A stretch of DNA of 64,000 nt from Holacanthus passer (lineage: Eukaryota; Chordata; Actinopteri; Pomacanthidae). Positions 36,901 through 46,114 of this stretch are shown in pieces. The notes under the pieces are model-generated. The model worked only from the letters and a program-made list of their open reading frames with translations, was not told where the DNA came from and ran no database searches. The stretch lies in NCBI GenBank assembly GCA_025331565.1, contig JAFREQ010000012.1, positions 9,414,501-9,478,500 of the forward strand, written 5' to 3'. Both the position numbers and the translations under genes were made by a program. Each line of letters begins with the position of its first letter. Positions within the stretch are counted from its first letter, which is position 1.

Positions 36901-37936
36901 GGGGCTTCCACATCAAACAGCAGTGTGATAGTGGAGTTTGTACTTTAAACCCTGACAAACATGAGCAACGCGCTTTATCAACACATAATGGGAAATACAC
37001 TGAGACAAGCATGGAGCTGCTTTTTCATGCAGGCTTTGTTTGAACAGCTGCTAACCCACTTTCTGTTCTGAATCTGTGAAAATGGAAGGCTGGAATTGAA
37101 ATTATTACAAAAATATAATAGGTGCTACTCATTGTGCTATACCTCATTAAATGCAAAGGGGTTTTGATTGGAGTTGTGTGCACACTGCAGCAGCATGTAT
37201 TATGCCACTGGACCATAGCATATTAGGATTTTTTTAATTTTATTTACAATGTCAGAAAATGTCCCAGCCTGGTGCAGCATTTGGGAAAATAGTAGACTAC
37301 ACAAGCCAAAGATAATCCTTGAAGCCAGCCAAGTGGAAAGTCAGTCAGGGAATTATGGAGATGATTGGCAATCTAATGATAACATCCAAACCCAATGTCA
37401 GACTGACTGCATTTCACAACCTTATAATCCCTCTGCATGCGAAAGGTGCCCTTTCCCCTCTAATGTTTCCACTGCTGCATCCAGATATAACACATGGCCA
37501 TGGTTTTCACTGAGCATTAAAGTCTAAATCACAGCAGAGTGACTGGAAGCCACTGACAAAATATGTTTGTTTAATGGTTAGTGAGCACATGTCAGATGCA
37601 GATGGGGACATATGAAGATGTCACAGACAGACAGATAGATAGATTTTATTACTAGGAAATTCTTGACTTTATATGTTTGGGATTGCTTCATATAAGACAA
37701 TGAAAAAAGTTTGATTGAAGCCAAAGATCACAGATAAACAAAAATCCCTTCAAAGAATTCCATATTATTATTATTGTTATTATTATTATTGCTATTGTTG
37801 CAATGGCTATTATGATGATGCTGATTACTGTTGTTTCTTTTATTATTATTATTAGAGTGTGTGTGTTGTGAGTGTGTGAACTCTCACCAGAGGACACAGA
37901 TGAACCTGAGAGGCTGGAGTTGCTGGATGCTGCCAT
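17790..37936 (-). CDS. chn2: Beta-chimaerin, long SH2-C1-RhoGAP form (complete, 465 aa)
   Basis: Thirteen exons (transcript order): 37936-37888, 30793-30755, 29051-28996, 27567-27536, 27293-27180, 27008-26738, 21779-21696, 20693-20609, 19308-19135, 19022-18945, 18744-18607, 18507-18402, 17961-17790. Total 1398 nt in frame; human beta2-chimaerin is 468 aa. It is a diacylglycerol-responsive GTPase-activating protein for Rac. The N-terminus MAASSNSSLSGSSVSSD is almost identical to human CHN2, which separates it from CHN1. The SH2 domain spans about 59-145, with phosphotyrosine-binding R83 in LIRES. The C1 domain spans about 212-262, H-X12-C-X2-C type (HNFK...HWCEYC...CSDCGLNVHKQC). The RhoGAP domain runs from about 275 to the end, with arginine finger R310 in GLYRVSG and NAENLGIVFGPTL. 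The C-terminus is EHEDVLF. The start is the first in-frame ATG, with a good context (G at -3 and +4). Confidence 0.96.
21485..21508. repeat. (CA)n microsatellite
   Basis: An uninterrupted CA run of about 12 units in the chn2 intron between exons 21779-21696 and 20693-20609. Confidence 0.9.
22396..22401 (-). promoter_or_regulatory. chn2: Candidate TATA box for the chn2 short form
   Basis: The minus strand reads GCTATAAAGAGGG here, a good TATA match about 415 nt upstream of the 21983 start codon. Initiation about 30 nt downstream would leave a 5' UTR of some 380 nt. The link to the short form rests on position only. Confidence 0.4.
22403..26029. other. chn2 intron body, no gene
   Basis: This is the intron between long-form exons 27008-26738 and 21779-21696, upstream of the internal promoter. 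It has mixed composition and short open frames without domains. I see no exon, RNA gene or clear transposon in it. Confidence 0.5.
26030..26646. mobile_element. Degenerate MITE-like interspersed repeat, interrupted by a second element
   Basis: The left part (about 26030-26214) and right part (about 26491-26646) match, from memory, the two halves of a common percomorph repeat. That consensus has TAAAATGT(C/T)AG...AAATGCCCATCA in one arm and ends with TCATTTCAGCTCTAG. Both signatures are visible here: CTAAAATGTTAG near 26100, and the terminal TCATTTCAGCTCTAG at about 26629-26643. Divergence from the remembered consensus is high, so the copy is old. It ends about 90 bp from the chn2 exon that begins at 26738. 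Confidence 0.55.
26215..26490. mobile_element. Inner MITE nested inside the 26030-26646 repeat
   Basis: The ends form imperfect inverted repeats: CTTAAAGCAATAGTTT on the left and AAATTAATCCTTTAAAG on the right. The interior contains GGTGCTGGGAGACAGACACA and GGCTAGCTGTTCCCCCCTG. I recognise these from memory as part of a very frequent percomorph MITE ending in AACTATTCCTTTAA. Its insertion splits the surrounding repeat, so it is the younger of the two. Confidence 0.65.
28815..28960. repeat. Degraded copy of the outer repeat, opposite orientation
   Basis: GCCGATTAATCAATGAGTCA followed by CAGCTTATCAAGTGTGAGAA resembles the reversed arm of the repeat described at 26030-26646. The match is by eye and partial. 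It lies just downstream of chn2 exon 29051-28996. Confidence 0.35.
30794..37887. other. chn2 first intron (7.1 kb)
   Basis: This intron separates the first coding exon from the second. It holds a CA/CG-alternating tract near 32885-33005, short CA runs near 35090-35117 and 36858-36870, an ATT-rich stretch at about 37765-37858, and a possible retrotransposon tail at 37620-37665. The longest open frame (about 36401-37012, minus) is Cys/Ser-rich with no domain and no splice logic. I see no gene here. Confidence 0.5.
37620..37665 (+). mobile_element. Possible 3' tail of a non-LTR retrotransposon (L2-like)
   Basis: A CAGACAGACAGATAGATAGA tract is followed by TTTTATTACTAGGAAATTC. Fish L2-type LINE 3' ends often read (ATAG)n-ATTTATTGATC...GGAAATTC, which this resembles. 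Only about 45 bp are recognisable and no coding remnant is visible. Confidence 0.3.
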
Positions 37937-38300
37937 CCCGACCCCGTTTCCCGGCTCGGTCACTCCCGTCTGGACAAGGTGCGCTCACAGCAGCTCGTCC
38001 CCGGCGGTGCCTCCATTTCACTCACCTCCCGATCAGCTGCACCTTTCACGGCTCTGACTATTTCATGTGTCCTCCCGAGCCTGGCAGCCGTGTGTCCGGT
38101 GCTCCCCCGTCGGCTGCCTCTGTGTGTGTGTATGTGTGCGCCCCGGAGAAGAGCTCCCGGTGCCGCAGACGCTGCAGGAGCCGCCGCCGCCGCCGCCGCC
38201 GGGGATCAACAAAGCTGCAGGAATCCACTGGATCAGTTCCTCCAGAGAATGAACTGGATGTGCAGGTCTAGATGTGTGCCATGCAGAGATCAGCTATGGT
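37937..38300 (-). promoter_or_regulatory. chn2: chn2 long-form promoter / 5' UTR CpG-rich region
   Basis: GC and CpG content rise sharply just upstream of the chn2 start codon and fall away near 38300. This is the pattern of a CpG-island promoter covering the 5' UTR. It includes a (CCG)7 run at 38181-38201. No TATA box was found. The exact transcription start is unknown. Confidence 0.55.
38181..38201 (-). repeat. (CGG)7 trinucleotide repeat upstream of chn2
   Basis: Seven perfect CCG units on the plus strand read as CGG in the sense of chn2. They lie about 245 nt upstream of its start codon, probably in the 5' UTR or core promoter. Confidence 0.9.
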
Positions 38301-38578
38301 TTCCATGTGCCACTTTAAGGCTGGTAATAAACACACTACACTGCAGCGTGGACGCGCCTTCTTAAAGTGAAAGTTTGGAGCAGAGCAGCCAGATGTGAGA
38401 GAGGGAAAAAAAAAAACAGAAATCAAAACAAACCTGAAAAAGCCACAGTTACATGAGATCCACGCAAAGGCTGAACTGGCTCCACCACATTATTCCAGCT
38501 TCAGCACTGCAGATTTTCATCAGATGTCATGTTATGTCATGTTATGTTCAAAGAGCCACAGTCAATGTTAGAGGTTGT

Positions 38579-38593
38579 TGCGCCACCTGGTGG
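38579..38593. promoter_or_regulatory. CTCF-like motif
   Basis: TGCGCCACCTGGTGG is close to the vertebrate CTCF core, in the orientation (C)GCCCCCTGGTGG. It lies about 650 bp upstream of the chn2 start codon, between the divergent chn2 and cpvl genes. Confidence 0.35.
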
Positions 38594-38639
38594 GGCTGCT
38601 TTCACACGTTTTGTGGCGTCATTAAATACAGATTTTGAA

Positions 38640-40500
38640 GGGATGTTTTGAAGCCCAGGTGTTTCATTGATTTCCTATTCATGCCTTTGTGCTTCATTCA
38701 CTCTGTCTTCTTGTATTGAGGAGCAACTTGGGTTGGTTGCTGTCATCTGGATTTTGCTTGTGACCAACAGGTTACTGGTTTCATACCTGCAGGGTGATTG
38801 TGGGCAGCTAAGAGAAAGAACAGCATTCCCTTCTCTGTAATTACATTTCTGAAGTAGCGCCCTCGAGACAGGCACTAATCCCAGAAATTCAAATAAGGGT
38901 TGAAACAGCAACTGGACTTGGTTGTAGATGTTTGAAGACTTCTTCAGTTCTGATCTGTCCGTTCAACTCTTATTTGAATTTGACCCGGATGACTGAGACC
39001 CTTCACATACATAAGCCCACAAATGCTCCAGATGTTCAATGGCCAACACATAAAAAGACTGTGTGGTTGCTTCCAGATCAGAATTTGTAAAACTGAACTG
39101 TAAGAAAATATAGTTACAAAAAGGAAAAGAGGTGATGTGGGTCTGCCCTAGAACATACCCATCTTCAAGCCTCACCAGCTTTTTTTAAATTCACACTGAG
39201 ACTTAAGAATGAGTGAAATCAGCTGCTAATACACAGCTTTGTAAGCAGCAGTCAGGTCATTTCCACTGTGCATTGTAGGACAAAAGGTATTTTGTTTGAG
39301 TTCCTCTGCCCCCTAGTGGCCAGAAATTAATAAGTGCAGCTTTAATACCAGCACTTACACTAATTCAATAATAGCTCTTTTTAGTGCTCTCCATTTATGT
39401 CAATTACAGGGTCCAGCTGATATGCGTGCTGGCTTATAGGTGTTTTTCACAGAAGACATTTTGACACGTCTCAGCAAGCACCGGTGGAAATAATAAAATG
39501 AATGATGGGTGAATTTAGCTGCTTCACTGTCACACTGTCATGACTTACTGAGAAACATGAATAGAACAAAGCCATTAATGTTCTCAGTAACGCCTGTGCT
39601 TTTCTTACTACGACAAATGAAATTATCTGCTGCTAATTATACTAATATAATAATCCTTGCAATAAAAATTCAAAGAAATTGTGAGTGATTTTAGTATACA
39701 GTACATGGGAGAATCAGTTTTGAGGAGAGGAGGAGATCTGACACTGTTTTTGCTTGGTTGACATTTGTGTTTCCCCAAATTTTTATTCTCCAGTTTCAAG
39801 ATGACAGAGAAAAGCAAAACCAACCCAGCCATGAAGTGTCCCAGTTTTTAAGCTACCTAATTATATAAAGTGTACAGTACAAAATGCTGACTGAGCATTA
39901 TTCTGGTGGCGAGTTTCAAGGAAGCACTTTAACACTTTGTGCTAAACAGGGAATAAAGGTGTGCTCTTAAATTAAACTATAAACACAACTCCTCCACTTA
40001 ACATTTGATATTTTAAACACACAAACACACCTTATTAATTCAAGAATGTTTCACTATATATTTACTTGTTTTGTGAACCAGCACCAGAGTTTTTTAATTT
40101 CACTTCACTTTTTCTTTCCAGCTGTGTCATTTGCATTTGTGGCTCAAGTGTTCCTGAATGAAGCACTGAAAAACTATCTGATTTTAGTATTCAGGTATAT
40201 TTCATTTTGACAGACTAAAATGCCTCTTTCAAAAGGCTAAAGCAGCATTAGTAAGTTAGTTTAGTTTTGTACATAATAATACAGTAATTCAGTTTTCTTA
40301 TATGAACGTTTTATCTCATTTGTTTGTTATGCTGCTTTCACCGCCACTTTCAAATAAACACTTTGCTCACCAATTCAAGACTAACTTACTTTGTACCAGA
40401 GCTGTTTTTAGCAGCTGTTGTAACAAATCTTCATATTTCATATTTCTGATTGGCAACTTAGTGAAGACGCCTTGAGTTCCTGCAAGACCGCGTTGAGGGC
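38640..40500. other. Intergenic sequence between divergent chn2 and cpvl
   Basis: This is AT-rich and unique-looking. A second CTCF-like motif, CTGCCCCCTAGTGGCCAG, occupies 39306-39323. I found no coding exon, RNA gene or recognisable transposon. Confidence 0.5.
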
Positions 40501-40519
40501 TGAAAGGCGAAGAAGGCGC

Positions 40520-40662
40520 AACACCGACCACGTGATCATACATCGCATATGACCTGCAGGCAGCTGGTCATGTGACCCAGCCTCACACATTCACAGGTTT
40601 CAGTCAGTGCACGGCTCAGCGGCTTAAAGATTGAGAGTCCTGCCACAGACACGACAACGAAC
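40520..40662 (+). promoter_or_regulatory. cpvl: cpvl promoter with E-boxes of MiT/TFE type
   Basis: Two E-boxes lie within 135 bp of the start codon: CACGTG at 40529-40534 (context CCACGTGATCA) and TCATGTGACC at 40568-40577, an M-box-like site. A third, CACGTG at 40722-40727, is in intron 1. No TATA box was seen. MiT/TFE factors (TFEB, TFE3, MITF) bind such sites at lysosomal genes. Regulation of this gene by them is inference. Confidence 0.5.
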
Positions 40663-43600
40663 ATGAGGTGAGTTTTAAACCAGCTCAAATGTGTTTCTCA
40701 CTACTTCCTTCTTCCGGTAGGCACGTGCTCACCTTGAGGTCAGACTGTTTTGAAATGTGAGTGACCTGCGGTAATGGAGGGTCACACACCAGTGAGCAGG
40801 CCTGTAGTGTGATATGCTGTTTGTGAACATTAGCAGGCCGTGGGGGGAAACCGTGGCTCTCCTGTTACTGTGGCTCTGGATCCACTCCGCACACTCACGG
40901 GGCTGCTCGTCGTTTTTCTGCCGAAAATCTCATCGTGTCAGCGGCCTGGATGGAGCCGACCCCGGGGCCCCTCTGTTCCTCACTCCTTACCTGGAGAAGG
41001 GAGCCATAGATGAAGGTATGCATGCACCTACATTAGGACACAGCCACAACCCTGCAGCCAGGGTTTTTGTTTGTTTGTTTTGTTTGTTTTATTATGATAA
41101 GCTGTTGTTTTTGTTGCAGCCAGAAAACTGAGTGTGGTTGGAGATCTGCCTGGTGCAAATGTCAAGGGTCATGCTGGCTACCTCACTGTCAACAAAAAAT
41201 ACAACAGCAACCTCTTCTTTTGGTTCTTTCCTGCACTCATGGTAGGCTCATGCTTCTTCTTTTAAAACACAGACTTCCCAAATTACGCAATTACATTAGA
41301 GCCAGTGCTGCATTCGGAGGCAGGATCAGGAAGAACTGTTGAGTTGTTGAAAAGTCATTCTTGTGCTTGTTTTCTTTGGGAATCATTGGACTTCAGGTAT
41401 TTCAGCTGTGCTCCCTCGGTGAACCTGTGATAAGGGATTGCACATGTGTATTTAGGGTGTTTAGTCACCTGCAGGGAATGTCAGCGATGAGTTTGTGTTA
41501 AAAGTCACATTTCTTTCCAACCAAGGTCTTACAGGAACTGTGACTATCTACTTTTTTTGCTGAATCTGTAACTCAGTAACCGAGTCTCATATCACATCAC
41601 ATGCAACTTTGTCTGACGCTAAATGTAAGATCAGTCTTGCAGCCTCCAAATGAGCCTCACATTTTAGTGCATGACTTTTATATTTATCTAATTAATTTTA
41701 TTAGATAAATATAATTAACTTAATAATTTGTATTATAATCTAAACTAATAACTCTTTTTTCATCCTTCCAGTTCAGCCTCTGTGAAGATGCTTCTATGTG
41801 TGACAGCTACCATTTAGATGTGCATACTGTGTCAGAGTTAATGCATCACCCACATATTGAAACACATTTCTAAGACACCCAACACAAATGATGACTGTGT
41901 GATCTATTGTAAATGAATTGTCAAATTTTTAAAAAGAAAATGATTTGATTGTGAAATGCCAAACTGACAGAGAACTTGGAGACAGTCTCCAGTTTGTTGT
42001 CACTTTATAGTAAAGCTTAAAAAATCTTTAGTTTTAGCCAGAAATCTATTAAGTTTGTCCAGTGTTGACAAAAGACAAAATGCAGATGTTTGACATTGTA
42101 CATTGATTATTTGCTACATCTCTACAGTTGGAAAAACCTAAACCCATTTTAATCTTTATTACTGTTAGGTTGGAACAGTGTGCTCTTCTGTAGTCATATT
42201 AATAGTTCCTTGTTCCTGGCCTCTCAGATGGGCTCAGCTGCTGACTGAGACTGAGATAAGCCCAAACAATCTACTACCAGCCAGCCTTCTCTTTGAATGC
42301 ACACTTAATGTGAGGAAAGGAGCTTATCCCAAAGATGCCAAGAACCCAAATGCCAGTCATTCCCCTAACAATCACTAATACTGATTAGGAAGTTGAGTGA
42401 TACCAGGTCTGTCCAAATAAAGAGTGGTTACAGGGTTTTTTTAAATCTTTGTTAATAATCTGATGTCACCACTGGGTGGCGCTGAGAGCTAATCTTTCTC
42501 TGACTGACAGGCAAACAGAGATAAAGCTCCGGTCCTGCTGTGGCTGCAAGGCGGGCCTGGTGGCACCTCCATGTTCGGTCTCTTTGTTGAACTCGGACCA
42601 TATGTGGTGTATAAAAACCTGACTGGTAAGAAGTGATTTTGCACTACAGCAGCAGACATACACAATAACCGTAATCCTTATTTAATGAGCTTGAGCCCTG
42701 TTCAGTTTGTGTTGGAGCATTGTTTAGCTTCTCTGATCTGCTCATGTTTTTTTGTCTCTCCAGTTGGTTTGAGGGATTACGCTTGGACATCGAGATATTC
42801 AGTTTTGTTTATTGACAATCCAGTACGTGTTACTTATTCATCCTCACACAAAAAAAGCAACAATTTAATTAAATGAAACCCCTCCTTCATCATCAGCAGA
42901 GTGCTTTGTGTGCATGAGTGTTTACGAAGAGTGTTGTTTTTCTAGGTTGGAACAGGATTCAGCTTCACCGATGATGACAGAGGTTTTGCTCAGAACCAGG
43001 ATGATGTTGGCAGAGATCTGTACAGGTAAAACACTGCCATCAAAATCCAACATAGTTTTCCTGTCAGTGGGTCTTCAAATCTGGTGTTTGATTCTTAGTA
43101 ATGCTTTCATTATTCTCATGTCTTCCTTTAGTGCTTTAATACAGTTCTTCCAGCTCTTTCCTGAGTACCAGCCAAATGAGTTCTATGCAACTGGGGAGGT
43201 ATGTTTTTTTTTTTTTTTTCCTTTTCAATCAAATTCATTTTAATCCCTCTTTAAAATATTGTCTAACCCATGTAAACCTTCTCTGTTCCCATACAGTCTT
43301 ATGCAGGGAAGTATGTTCCTGCCATTACTTACTACATCCATAAAAACAACCCCACTGCCAAAGTGAAGATTAACCTTGTAGGGATGGCTATTGGTGACGG
43401 GCTCTGTGATCCAGAAATTGTACATATCTGATATTTTCTAACATTCTTTAAACTGCATCATCAAGCAATCTGACTTTAATCAACTTGTTTACTAAGGCTT
43501 GTAACCAGAAAGTTGCTTGGTGACCATCTCGCTCTTTGTTCAAGTGTTTCTGTACAGTACGAACTAGAGTATAACATTGTTCTTTTTTCCATTTCAGATG

Positions 43601-44940
43601 ATGGGTGGTTATGGTGACTTCCTGTACCAAACAGGCATGATTGATGAACTCCAAAGACAGTATGTCATCCAGCAGACAGACCTTGGGGTTAAACTCATTC
43701 AGCAGCAGAAGTGGGTGGAGGCTTTTCAGGTAAGAGATGTTCTGCCTCTTACATTTGTCAAAATACAAGTCGCTGTTATTTAACATTATTTGTTTACATT
43801 AATTTCTAATGGTTCAATGAATGAATGGCATTTTAGTATCACATAGAATAGTATCACATAGAAGACCCCTTTTGTTAATGTCTGACTTCAGGTTTTTGAT
43901 AGCTTGCTGAATGGTGACGTGGAGCCATATCCCTCCTTCTTCCAAAATGCTACAGGCTGCACCAACTACTACAACTACCTGACATGTCAGGTACTTCAAA
44001 ACACTGGCAGAGTTCAAACCAGCCTGGATTTCTTTTGAGCAAACATTTCTCAACTTTATATAGAAATAAAGTATAAGAGTTTACAGTCTTTGCACGACCC
44101 ACTGCATTATTTTTTTATGCACCACAGGAGCCTGAAGACCAGGAATACTTCTCCCAGTTTGTGACTCTGCCAGCGGTGCGACACGCCATCCATGTGGGGA
44201 ACCTGACCTTCCATGACGGCTCGGAGGTGGAGAAGCACCTTCTGCAGGATGTCATGAAGAGCATCAAACCATGGCTGGGGCTGCTGATGGATAAATACAG
44301 GGTGAGGGGTGCAGGATTGTCCACTTTAGATGGATTTTTGGAGATGCAGTATATTGATATAATGGTGTCGTGATATGACAACAGTCTAGGATTACAAAAG
44401 CATGATTGAATATTCTCACTAAATCAGATGAGATAACCTTTTGGCCAATGTCCCATGTTAATGACATTATTGTTGAGATATTTCATTTCTGTCTGTCATC
44501 ACAAAGAGAAAGTCCCTCTATTCCCTATCTAACAGTCTTTCCCTGTTTGGTCCATTTCTACATACATCCAGGTCTTAATCTACAGTGGTCAGCTGGATGT
44601 GATCGTAGCAGCCCCTCTGACTGAGAGGTTCCTGCCTACTGTCAACTGGACCGGGGTGGCTGAGTACAAAACAGCCCCTCGCTTCCACTGGAAGGTTCAG
44701 CCCAGCGACACAGAGGTGGCAGGTTATGTAAGACAAGTGGGAGAGTTTTACCAGGTGAGCAGAGATATCAGTCAAACAGTGTGACAAGGATCCTGTGAAC
44801 GCCTGCTTTTAAATTCTGCAATCTGTCCTCTTGTTATGCAGGTAATCATCCGAGGAGGGGGACACATTCTGCCTTACGACCAACCAGCCAGGTCCTTTGA
44901 CATGATTGACAGATTCCTTTCAACACGGGGCTGGATATGA
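40663..44940 (+). CDS. cpvl: CPVL, probable serine carboxypeptidase (complete, 478 aa)
   Basis: Thirteen exons: 40663-40667, 40837-41015, 41120-41241, 42511-42625, 42764-42822, 42946-43025, 43132-43198, 43297-43419, 43598-43729, 43892-43990, 44128-44301, 44572-44754, 44842-44940. They sum to 1437 nt in frame; human CPVL is 476 aa. It belongs to peptidase family S10, which removes C-terminal residues in acidic compartments. Residues 1-22 form a signal peptide (MRPWGETVALLLLWLWIHSA). The oxyanion motif is WLQGGPGG. The catalytic triad is S210 (GESYAG, split by an intron), D394 (SGQLDV) and H454 (GGGHILPYD). These are offset by six from human S204/D388/H448. The initiator exon contributes only ATGAG. 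An ATG at 40814 in the next intron is an alternative, but the spliced start has a better context (A at -3) and a better length match. NXS/T sites such as NLT and NAT suit a secreted or lysosomal glycoprotein. Confidence 0.95.
42467..42484. promoter_or_regulatory. CTCF-like motif in a cpvl intron
   Basis: CACCACTGGGTGGCGCTG resembles the CTCF core CCACTAGGTGGCGCT. It lies just before the cpvl exon starting at 42511. Confidence 0.35.
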
Positions 44941-45400
44941 AATGTTTCAGTGCCAATCAAAGCATCTCCACTTTAGTGAACACATTGATTATTGACTTGT
45001 TGCTTTGAAAGACTGTTGATTGTCTCAGCAAATGTAAATCAGCAGGCTGTTGGATTTGAACACATCTTTGAGGCTGATTATATATTTTGGATTTTGGTTT
45101 TTTTTGCCATTTATTTCAGGACTTTGAGCAGCTGTTTAATGCACTGCAAATGAAATAAGTTCCCTTAGCTTGGATCCAGACCTCAGAATCGCCTATGTTT
45201 CATTTTTTCAGATAGTAAAAACTAAGTGAAAACAAACTGGCTTGTGGCTGAAATTCAGTGAAAAATCATTTCGTGTTTATTTCTGTTGTGAGAGAAATGT
45301 TGTATGTTGCATTCAATGACTACACACTTGAAGATCAAATGTAAAGAAAGAACCTTGAAGCCTAAACTGTCTTAAAATAAAATGTTTTTTCTAAATCTGA
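44941..45400 (+). other. cpvl: cpvl 3' untranslated region
   Basis: The sequence after the TGA stop contains an AATAAA signal at 45376-45381, giving a 3' UTR of about 0.45 kb. Confidence 0.65.
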
Positions 45401-46114
45401 GCGTCTTAATAATCAGAGACAGAACACCAATGAATTTTGCAGTCCAGCAACTTTTTCTGAAGGACTTCTGTTGCAGTGTTTTACAGGTATGGCAGCACCT
45501 GTTGATGAAGGGACTTGAGTAGCGTTAGTCAAAAAATGACCACCAGGGGTCACTCTACTCCAAAGAAATTTCATTGAATACCCAGAAATAAAAATAAACA
45601 AATCTAACTTCTCAAACCTGTTTTTTTCCCCAAAAGTTTGCATCATCAGATCATTGATTATCTGAACTAACCTAAAAACAAAATGAAATTACTGAATATC
45701 TAAGAAAGTATAGGGGCCTCTTTGCATGTTGCAACAATACAAAGTGTGTTAATTTCATTATTTTGACCTGTTGCTGTAAAATGTATTGTCACTGCAGTGT
45801 TCTGTAGGGATTTTGACAGAGTGCCACAAAGATGTTTGCTTACTAAAGTAAACTGCCATGTTATTTCATCAGGCAACTATCAACGTGTCTAGACAGTTCA
45901 ATAATTAATGAGTATTCTAAACCTTTAAAGCATCTAACTATTTAATGAGCAGTTATGTCTCAAGGGCAAGCGTCAGGAAAATAATTAATCATTTGGACCA
46001 TGAGTTTACTTTTAATAGAACTTGATTTTTGCGTTTTTTTGCTTATCTGTACAGGAAATGATGGTATGAGTAAAATTTCAAGTTCAGGTAGTTGTGACAT
46101 CCAATCAATCAGTT
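45401..46114. other. Short spacer between convergent cpvl and creb5
   Basis: About 0.7 kb of AT-rich sequence between the two inferred polyadenylation sites. It is too short to hold TRIL, the intronless gene found here in human. A CCACCAGGGGTCACT stretch near 45541 may be a repeat remnant. No gene is seen. Confidence 0.5.

Noticed and set aside
36401..37012. 203-residue minus-strand open frame in chn2 intron 1
   Set aside because: Cys/Ser-rich without recognisable domain, no matching splice sites or start context; consistent with chance.
37937..37963. Nine-residue N-terminal extension of beta-chimaerin
   Set aside because: The apparent start at 37963 is GTG. The first ATG is 37936, which matches the human MAASSN start.
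37831..38271. 146-residue plus-strand open frame over the chn2 promoter
   Set aside because: Antisense to chn2 exon 1, Arg-rich because of the CCG repeat; no independent support.
40814..41131. Unspliced start of cpvl at the ATG 40814
   Set aside because: The spliced start at 40663 has a better context, a canonical GT-AG intron and yields a length matching human CPVL. Kept only as an alternative.
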